From: Rhabdophis nuchalis
Taxonomy: Eukaryota > Chordata > Lepidosauria > Squamata > Natricidae
DNA: 64,000 bases
Assembly: GCA_039707465.1 (NCBI GenBank)
Contig: CM077645.1
Coordinates: 149,725,503-149,789,502, forward strand
Direction of reading: 5' to 3'
This document shows positions 56,780 to 64,000 of the stretch, in pieces. Numbering within the stretch: the stretch's first letter is position 1; each line of letters begins with the position of its first letter. A program made the translations under genes and the position numbers. The notes under the pieces were generated by a model. It searched no databases. It was given only the letters and a program-made list of their open reading frames with translations, and had not been told where the DNA came from.

Positions 56780-58085
56780 TGCAAGTACAATGTGAATATA
56801 ATATCTGAAACAAATGCATCAGTTTTGAAATAACAACATTGAATCATGCCCTTCATTTTGACAGCAATGTTGACACACTCTATTTACCAAAGAGCATAGG
56901 TAGGTGTAAAATGTTGCATGTATACGTGATAGTTGAAGAAGAAAAAGGGGGTTTGGAAGAATATCTGAAGGGCAGTGAAGAAAATGCACTGAAGTTATTA
57001 CACCATGAAAACGTACTGAAAATCAGAGACCAAACTAACCTATAAGAAAGACCAAATGAAGAGACATGACAAGGCAAAGTATTATACGGCTAATACATTA
57101 AAAAAGAAGCTAGCAAGCAAAGTAAATAACCTGACAATGGCTAAGAGCAGAAAAGTTGAAGAAAGAGACTGAGGGCTGTACAAGACCAATTCCTAAGAAC
57201 AAAAACATATAAAGTCAGAATTGAGAAGATAGCAACAGACAGCAAATGCCATCTGGGTAAAGAAGCTGAGGAAACAGTGGATCACCTAGTTAACTGCTCA
57301 AGAATTTCATACAGACTGATTACAAGCAATGGCATTACTGTGGCAAATGAAAGCAAGTTAGTACCAAAAGTAACAGGCACACATCCTAAACATTAGAGAG
57401 GGTCCAGAAGTATTTTTACAAGAAGAGTACTCAACTCCTCTGCTCGTAATAAAATTGCAATTGTAGGCCAGGATAACCTTGAACTACACCATTTACATTC
57501 TGACCTGAGTTTAGTGCACAAGATAATCTGCCATAACGTCTTACCTGTTAATGACTACTTTTACTTCAGCTACAATAACACAAGGGCTATCAATAGATAC
57601 AAACATAATGTAATCTGTTCTAATCTTGATTGCAGGAAAAACAATTTCAGCAATAAAATAGCAAATGTGTGGAACACCCTACCTGATCCTGTTGTTAGTT
57701 CCTCTAACCCCCATATCTTTTACCTTAAGCTGTTTACTATGGACCTTACACATTTCTTAAGAGGTCCCTAAGGGGGCGTGCTTATTTATATCCATTTATT
57801 TGTGCCATTTCTTCATGTATTTCCTTACTTGTTTCCTTGTACTTGTTGACAAATAAATAAATAAATAAAGCATCTGGAGTACAACTTGAATGCCATAGGC
57901 ATTGACAAAACCACCATCAGTCAATTGCAAAAGAGAGCTTTACTTGGAACAGCTTATATCCCGCATCAATACCTTTAATATTATCAATCAATAACATCTG
58001 CCTATCCTAGGTCCTTGGGATGGACTTGATAGGTGGACAGAAATGGCCAATCCAGGCCAAACATTTGACCAACCATAATAATAAC
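56780..58085 (+). pseudogene. R4/Dong-like LINE ORF remnant, split by another LINE
   Basis: Plus-strand pieces read, in order: NHALHFDSNVDTLYLPKS with GRCKML and VEEEKGGLEEY (56839-57045), then a decayed zinc-finger-like segment AEETVDHLVNCS (about 57265-57300), and after the inserted LINE (57386-57868) the terminal SQLQKRALLGTA (about 57910-57950). A 3' UTR follows to about 58085. These words match the C-terminal third of R4/Dong-type ORFs as I know them (a Cys-His finger and an LQK-ALLGTA end). Frameshifts and stops are frequent. The clade name is tentative. Confidence 0.6.
57386..57868 (+). mobile_element. CR1-like LINE 3' end inserted in the R4-like LINE
   Basis: An open frame at 57514-57771 (VWNTLPDPVVSSSNPHIFYL near its end) is a LINE ORF2 C-terminus. 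The 3' UTR includes 'agaggtccctaagggggcgt' and ends in (AAAT)n at 57851-57868. This tail differs from the canonical CR1 and from the CR1-L3-like family here. Confidence 0.75.
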
Positions 58086-58089
58086 AACA

Positions 58090-59236
58090 ACTGACAAGTG
58101 CATAGTTTTGAAGTTAAAAAAAATTAAACTATTTAAGGTGACTTTGGAAATGTTTATGTCAATTGGCAGGCATTTATAATAACACCTTTTTGCCCTTTCT
58201 GAACTTTATGGTTGGATGCCCACGTGAATGCATTATCTCTTCTAAAAATACATTGTGTTTTTTAAATCTCTTATCAGATTTAGCAAAATGAAATTAGTCT
58301 AGAATGAAATAAGGTAGAAAGGAAATCAACTCCTTGAAAATCAATGAATCTGCTGTATTAACTCAAGTTCAAAGGTTACAGTGGAGGAGATGTTCAGTTA
58401 CTAATCTCAGGGCGCAACTTTGACTTTTCCTAATTAAAGTCAAAGGAGGTTTTACTCAACTCATACAGTTTTGCATTCTATAGAGAAAAGCTAGATTTGT
58501 AATAGGAAATAATTTTCATATTCCTCGTTAATATAGTCACAGCCTATCATATGTTTCACATGTTCCTGGGCAATTAAAGCACTGCCCATCCTAAGCAGGG
58601 TGACTAGGACTGATCAAATGATCCATTATGAATTTCACAAGTTATGCGTCAGCAAAGCTATTGTGAACAACTCTATTGTAAATTCCACTCTATTTGTGTA
58701 ATAAACATTTTGGTTCTGTTCACAAAATGTGGACAACGCAGTCATTTCTTCCCTCAATCAATAATAGTGTATTTAATGTAGAACACATTCTGTAGATCAC
58801 AGATTGAGCCCAAGGATGGTGTCAAACACATCATGAGTTTGGTGTCACTGTGCGATATGAGATCTTAGTCCAGCCTTGAAGTCCGTTAATTCTTATCTGG
58901 CGCCAATTTGCCTCAACTATTAGTAGATCAGATTCTTGTATAGAGGTAGCAAGGAATAAACTCACAGTGCTTTTGAACTCTATCCTGGGTTCTGATTTTT
59001 TGTGCCTGATATGTTCAGTATGAAGCAGGTAGGATTTTCTTTAGCCCTCCCTAATGTAATAAACAACAGGGTTTAGTACATTACTTACTATAAGTTTATT
59101 TTCCCTTTCAAGATGTGGATGAAGACCTGTGATAGTGCAGTGGGATTTGGTACCCCTGTGAACAGAATTTTGGGGAATGGGGTTATCGTCTACTATTCTT
59201 TTACGCGTTTTCAAATCATTATGGTCATGTAAATGT
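58090..59236. other. Unassigned sequence
   Basis: No element or exon recognised. Confidence 0.5.
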
Positions 59237-59244
59237 GTAGAAAT

Positions 59245-59465
59245 GAGAGGTGGGTTCCTACCAGTTAGGATCGGTTCGACCGAGTAGGTAATAACTCGGT
59301 CACCACCACCCTGAACTGGTTCTATCAGTGCCACCATAGGCATAGCCATCTTGTTTTTTGCTTCAGCGAATGCACAGAAGCAATTTTTTTACTAATGTGC
59401 ATGCGTGCAAAGCGAAGCGTGTCCCTGAGCAAACTAGCAGTAACAGAAGCCAGAACCCACCCCTG
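59245..59465. mobile_element. hAT-type MITE, family E
   Basis: Ends (G)AGAGGTGGGTTCC and GAACCCACCCCTG. The flanks GTAGAAAT / GTACAAAT match in 7 of 8 bases. Confidence 0.83.
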
Positions 59466-59684
59466 GTACAAATGTGATGTAAATGTGAGAATACAACAAA
59501 TTTCAGCTTTAATCTGTGTTCTTTTATCTTCCCCTATTATACTATTGGTGTTAGAAAGATATGATATGGTTCACACATACGTGCACATCTTTTGATTTTT
59601 TATTATTTGTGAATAAAAGTTGTAGATCCTTGGGGAATATCTATGACATTCCCCTTTCCTTAGTCTTTGCTAGGATTGGCCCTA

Positions 59685-60165
59685 TATAGTCCTTGGGTTA
59701 TGATGGCAATTGAGACTGGAATTTGCATAGCTAAATTATGCATTTATAAAGCACAATGTCATGGAACTACAGGACCGGTGGGTGCTACTGAGTCAGGGCC
59801 ATGGGTAGGCTGGCACTGAGTGTGATGCTACTGAGCATGGGTAGATGCTAAGCACTATGGAATATGAGATCCCTGGGAGAAAAACTGGCAGAAATAACTT
59901 AGGGAAGTAACTTGCAAGTTTTCTTGCTGGCTTCTGCAAGACTTTGCTTGTGGGAAGCCAGCAAAAGACAATCACATGACTGTGGCTCACTACAGTGTCA
60001 TACCCACAAACTGGGTACTTGATTACCTAGATCATTATCATGTGACCATGGGGATGCTGTGGTGGTCAGAACTCCGAGGACAAGTTATCAGTTCCTCACA
60101 TTCAGTGCCTTTGTAACTCTGAACAGTCACTAAACAAGTGGCCATAACTCTCAAGTGGCCAAGCT
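59685..60165 (+). mobile_element. DNA repeat G
   Basis: 'atagtccttgggttatgatg' at the left, 'atcatgtgaccatggggatg' and 'cagtcactaaacaagtggcc' at the right, as in the split copy at 26885/30246. Confidence 0.55.
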
Positions 60166-60558
60166 TGTCACTTGAGGCAAAGGAAAGATAGTGTTGCTGG
60201 CTTCAATTAACAAACATAGCTAGTTGATATTCATAGGCTTCCACATAGATTACATGATTATGTAGAAATTTATAACGGCAATTCCTAAGATTGCTGAGCA
60301 CCATATACATTTAAATTCAGGACATTTATGCAACAGAGCTTCTGCATAAACATATAATTTAATTGTTTCTTAGTTCTTTTTAAAGATGTCGTACTGAAAA
60401 TGCTTTCCCTCTAGTCTAATACCTGGAACTCGAGCAATTCATTTTTAATCATTAGAAAAAATATTCTACTGTATAGGAATTAGTACAGAGGATACAAAGG
60501 GACCTTACCTGAAGGTGCTGAGTTGCCTAGAAATGTCTCTGCATGAGATTTTGTAATG
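60166..60558. other. Unassigned sequence
   Basis: No element or exon recognised. Confidence 0.5.
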
Positions 60559-60563
60559 CAAAC

Positions 60564-60894
60564 TGTTGTGTCCTCGACCTGCGACCGGTCTCGAGTTACG
60601 ACCGGCCGCAGGTCTTCCAGGCTGCCTCTTGGAGCCTTGGCAACAGGCTGTAGCAAGGCGGCCAACCGACAGACGCGCCTGATTGGCTGAGGCGCGCCTG
60701 GCCCTTGCTGCAGCCTGATTGGCTCCCCCTTTGACAGCTCCAAATATAAAGAGCTGTCAAAGCGCGGGAGCCCCTGTCTACCGCACCTTTTCTTTTACTG
60801 AACTTATCTTTCTTTGTAAGCCTTGCCTAGCTAATAAAGCTATGTTTTTGAGCAAACCTGATTCCGGACCCTGTCTTTCCTTGAAGTTACAACA
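60564..60894 (+). mobile_element. Solo LTR, Ty3/gypsy-like
   Basis: Starts TGTTGTGTCC, ends AAGTTACAACA, 331 bp, flanked by the exact 5-bp duplication CAAAC (60559-60563, 60895-60899). TATA box in AAATATAAAG, bracketed by TGACAGCT and AGCTGTCA. Two 'gattggct' CCAAT-type boxes (inverted) lie upstream and AATAAA near 60833. Good promoter-signal order and clean ends suggest a fairly recent element. Confidence 0.93.
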
Positions 60895-60899
60895 CAAAC

Positions 60900-61375
60900 C
60901 TATCAACTGAAGTAGAGTAAAGTGAATTTGAAAGAAGAAACAAGACCTTTCACTTAAATAAAAAAAATGACTTTGCTTGTTGTGGTTTATGATGATTTTA
61001 ATCCAACACTATATGCTTCTATTAATGTAATTCTGAAGTTTTGTAGGAAGAGACCAACTAATTTGAAATCATCCACAGACTTCTTCAGTGTGCCAAGATA
61101 CAGGTTTAATGGCTTATGGCAATAGAACATAATTTAATGAATTGAAATGCATGCCACTCATAGTAGTATCCAGGCAAAAAATTGTTCTACTTCATTTCTA
61201 TGGGAAAAGTTTAATAGTAGTGTTCCTTCCTTTGTTTGCTAGCCCAAGGATCAAAAAAGGGTCTTAAAAAAACATGAAAGTGTTCTTAAAGACCAGTAGT
61301 CTGATCTTTAAAATTATCTATATAATAAGGAATACATCACAACATTATCCAATGTTTAAAGTAAGTCAGCTTCTT
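60900..61375. other. Unassigned sequence
   Basis: No element or exon recognised. Confidence 0.5.
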
Positions 61376-61377
61376 TT

Positions 61378-61379
<2 letters not shown>

Positions 61380-61439
<60 letters not shown>
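61380..61439. repeat. (ATC)n microsatellite
   Basis: About 19 units. On the minus strand it is (GAT)n and starts right after ACAATAAA, so it is the tail of the LINE-derived piece at 61440-61640. Confidence 0.97.
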
Positions 61440-61640
61440 TTTATTGTCATTGTAATACGATTGTAATAAAATTACAATGAAATTGGTTCGAGCGCTGTGC
61501 CAACATTTGCATCAGGTGGAATACAGACAGCAGTGACAGCCATAACTGGAATCTCTCCAGGCAAACAAAATGGCCGACAAATGACAGTTGAGAACCCCAC
61601 GTCTGCAGAACAGTGTGTATAAGCAACCCCACTGTCAATA
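61440..61640 (-). mobile_element. LINE endonuclease fragment fused to a LINE tail
   Basis: The minus strand encodes, in one frame, CRPFCLPGEIPVMAVTAVCI then PPDANVGTA. This resembles the 'KCRPFYLPRE...AVYIPPDAN' stretch of an apurinic endonuclease domain in a LINE of fish and reptiles. It then passes at once to a short 3' tail ('aatttcattgtaattttatt', ACAATGACAATAAAG) and (GAT)n. The whole reverse transcriptase is missing, so the piece is a non-autonomous derivative. Clade not determined. Confidence 0.6.
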
Positions 61641-62220
61641 CATCAGTCATTATGTGTGTAAAATTCAAATCTGTTTGGCATTTTAGGAGTTGGTGGAAGA
61701 GGAGCACGTTTCTTTTTCTTTTTTATTTCTTGTTGCAATGAACTTTGAGGAATCGCACTTGGCTTTCCCCCCCCTTCTCTCTCAGCTTTCCCAACAGAAA
61801 AGGATGGAATTACTGGTAGGGGTGGTGCTCTCCGCTTCTTCATTTCAATTCTTGCAGTTGCCCCTTGTATATTCCCAAAAGATAATGATGGTGCCATCGT
61901 TACAGAACATAAACTTCGTGAAGAATCTGCGATCATTGTTTCATCAAGGCTTTGTTTGCGATACAACATGGGTTTTAAAAATTCTCCACTACCCAGATCT
62001 AGGCTTCATCTTGAGGATTTCTCTGCCTGAAACTTGTTTTTCTTACTTGTCCTAATAAATCCGAGTAATCCTTTTTTTTCTTTAACTGATGTGTCACAAC
62101 CATTTGATATGTTTGTTTCTCTATAATTCACAGTAGGTTCAGAGCGAGTTTTTGATGGAAAAGTCTGCTGTGACACCAGGAGCTCAAAGCCGCGGCGCCT
62201 AAGCGCGGCGCCATCTTGAG
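61640..62220 (-). pseudogene. COBL-family-like retrocopy
   Basis: The minus strand stays open from about 62219 to 61643, about 190 codons, except for one in-frame TGA at 62006-62008. It reads like the N-terminal third of cordon-bleu family actin nucleators (COBL/COBLL1): a KEKKGLLGFIRTSKKNK block, MAPSLSFGNIQG, then two Lys/Arg-Ala-Pro motifs, EMKKRRAPPLPVIP and KKKKKRAPLPPTPKMPNR, about 45 residues apart. In Cobl such motifs bind the SH3 proteins syndapin/PACSIN. In known genes I expect this stretch to span more than one exon, so a continuous copy points to a processed mRNA. The DNA directly 3' is LINE (61440-61640). The 5' edge is CpG-rich with CAAGATGGCG, a YY1-like word common at LINE 5' ends. 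I read it as a dead retrocopy; a real exon is the alternative. COBL versus COBLL1 is not resolved. Confidence 0.6.
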
Positions 62221-62616
62221 ATGTTATAAATAAAGATATATTTATAAAACTACTTAGAGGTATTTGTTTCAGGAAACAGGAAAGACCTACTGTAGTAATG
62301 TATTTTGCAATGATACAAACACCCTTTTAATCTTCTGGGAAGACAGTGATTATTGAGTTAAATCCACATCATTGAAACCAAAAGATAGTGTGTGACTTTT
62401 ATAAATAGATATGGACATTCTGAGCAACACTGAATTTCTCAAATTAATGCAAGAAAGAGTTCTGTGAGGTATTATCTTATTTGAAAGACAGCCAATATGA
62501 TCTATTAGCTAAAATGTAATGTCTGTATATGGAAAATGTACGTTGATATTTTTCTTCAATGCAAGTGGAAATCACAAGGACTTGCTTAATGAAACAGTAG
62601 CATATCAATTAAACAT
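62221..62616. other. Unassigned sequence
   Basis: No element or exon recognised. Confidence 0.5.
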
Positions 62617-62624
62617 GTACAATT

Positions 62625-62783
62625 CAGAGGTGGTATTCTGTCGGTTCGCACCGGTTTGGGCGAGCCAGTAGTGGCAGTGGCGGGAGGCTCTGCCCAGATG
62701 CCCAGATGCCATCATGGACGCTCTGCGCATGCGCACGCTCCTGGTTCTGAACTGGTAGTGAAAATAGTAGCATTTCATGCCTG
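62625..62783. mobile_element. hAT-type MITE, family E
   Basis: Left end CAGAGGTGGTATTC, right end diverged (CATTTCATGCCTG). Exact 8-bp duplication GTACAATT (62617-62624, 62784-62791). Confidence 0.9.
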
Positions 62784-62791
62784 GTACAATT

Positions 62792-63589
62792 GCATTTAAA
62801 AAACAGCTGTTCCAGCATAGCTATTGTTGATGCATTGAACTGGAATATTTTCTGCAAAAGTGATCAATTGAAGGAATGTAAACTCGAGTATGTATTGTTT
62901 GTCTGTATATTAGATTTTATGACTGCCTATCTCATATGATGATTCTAGGCAGCCCACAACAGTCCATACCAAACATAGTTGAAACAAAATCTCATCCTCC
63001 CCCCCAGCTATCATTCTCATAGTTAACCCCTCCCCCACCCCAAATTTACTCCAATACTTTAAGGGAAGATCCAGAAGGCTAAAAATAGGGATCCCTTGGA
63101 ACACAGGTAAGAGACTTTTGCAAAGGGCTGGGGAAGCATAATTGTATGTTTCAGGTATTTTTTTTTTGAAAAATATTTCTATTATTACTGAAATAAAAAG
63201 GAAAAAAAAGATCCACATCCTTTTTGTGACAGCAGAATATAACACACGGATAACTACCAAATCTAAATAAAAAACGTTATGGGAAAACTTTTTCCCCTTC
63301 CTTTTGATTTGTGTCCCCCCCCCCCCCCCCCGCAACTGCTGACTATTATTTGTAGCTTAGATATTTACATTTTGAACATTGAAGATATATTTCAGAGATA
63401 AATCACTTGGCTTGCTTGTATTTCGTCTGTTATTATTGTGTAAGAGCCAATTATTCAGGATCTGAATATTTGGCTCTTACACAATACATGGCTGAGAAAC
63501 TGAATGTAGAATTGTGGGCCATAGATTATGCAGGCTTACTGTACTTTATATGTTTTGTTTTTCAAATTCTTGATATCATTATCTTGCTT
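62792..63589. other. Unassigned sequence
   Basis: A C run of about 16 lies near 63316-63332. No gene or element recognised. Confidence 0.5.

Positions 63590-64000
<411 letters not shown>

Overview
This is eukaryotic DNA from what looks like a squamate reptile, most likely a snake. The call rests on the repeat fauna: BovB LINE pieces with a Sauria-type SINE that carries a BovB-like tail, CR1 LINEs, a CR1/L2-group LINE whose 3' ends always run into (AAT)n-type microsatellites (as described for snake CR1-L3 elements), L1, an R4/Dong-like LINE, Ty3/gypsy LTRs, many hAT MITEs, and GATA and GACA tracts. No intact host gene, rRNA or functional tRNA gene is visible. Nearly all long open frames come from transposons or translated low-complexity DNA.

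Layout. 1-10 kb: hAT MITEs (several with exact 8-bp target duplications), a solo gypsy LTR, a SINE split by a LINE tail, and a broken gypsy element (LTR plus gag) interrupted by a MITE. 9.1-16 kb: a 1-kb hAT element with a (TTTC)n tract, a 1.4-kb MITE built around a GGTA/GAGA minisatellite, an LTR, a tRNA-headed SINE and a short telomere-like motif. 18.9-25 kb: a Sauria SINE next to BovB, an internally deleted LINE with a legible reverse transcriptase, a CR1 split by a hAT MITE, and an L1 split by another CR1. 26.9-30.5 kb: a five-layer nest around an L1-like element that lacks ORF2 and has a 16-bp target duplication. 31.3-32.5 kb: a composite cluster of tRNA-headed repeats around a 237-bp near-perfect palindrome; each arm holds a hammerhead-ribozyme-like motif. 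33-47 kb: SINEs, older LINEs, MITEs, a GACA tract and a second CTAC minisatellite. 47.7-50 kb: mostly unique sequence. 50-60 kb: a 120-bp duplication flanking a CR1, a BovB 3' end, an inverted pair of the tRNA-headed repeat, and an R4-like LINE split by another LINE. 60.5-64 kb: a clean solo LTR, an intronless COBL-family-like coding stretch joined to a LINE endonuclease fragment and tail, and a LINE running off the edge.

The elements do not form a pathway; what they show is insertion order and donor-partner relations (BovB with Sauria SINE, LINE tails with microsatellites). The most unusual items are the COBL-like chimeric retrocopy, the palindrome with hammerhead-like cores, the tail-head-tail tRNA-repeat arrays, and a TGACAGCT...AGCTGTCA inverted repeat around the TATA box of three LTRs. 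Family names come from reading the sequence and were not checked against any database.
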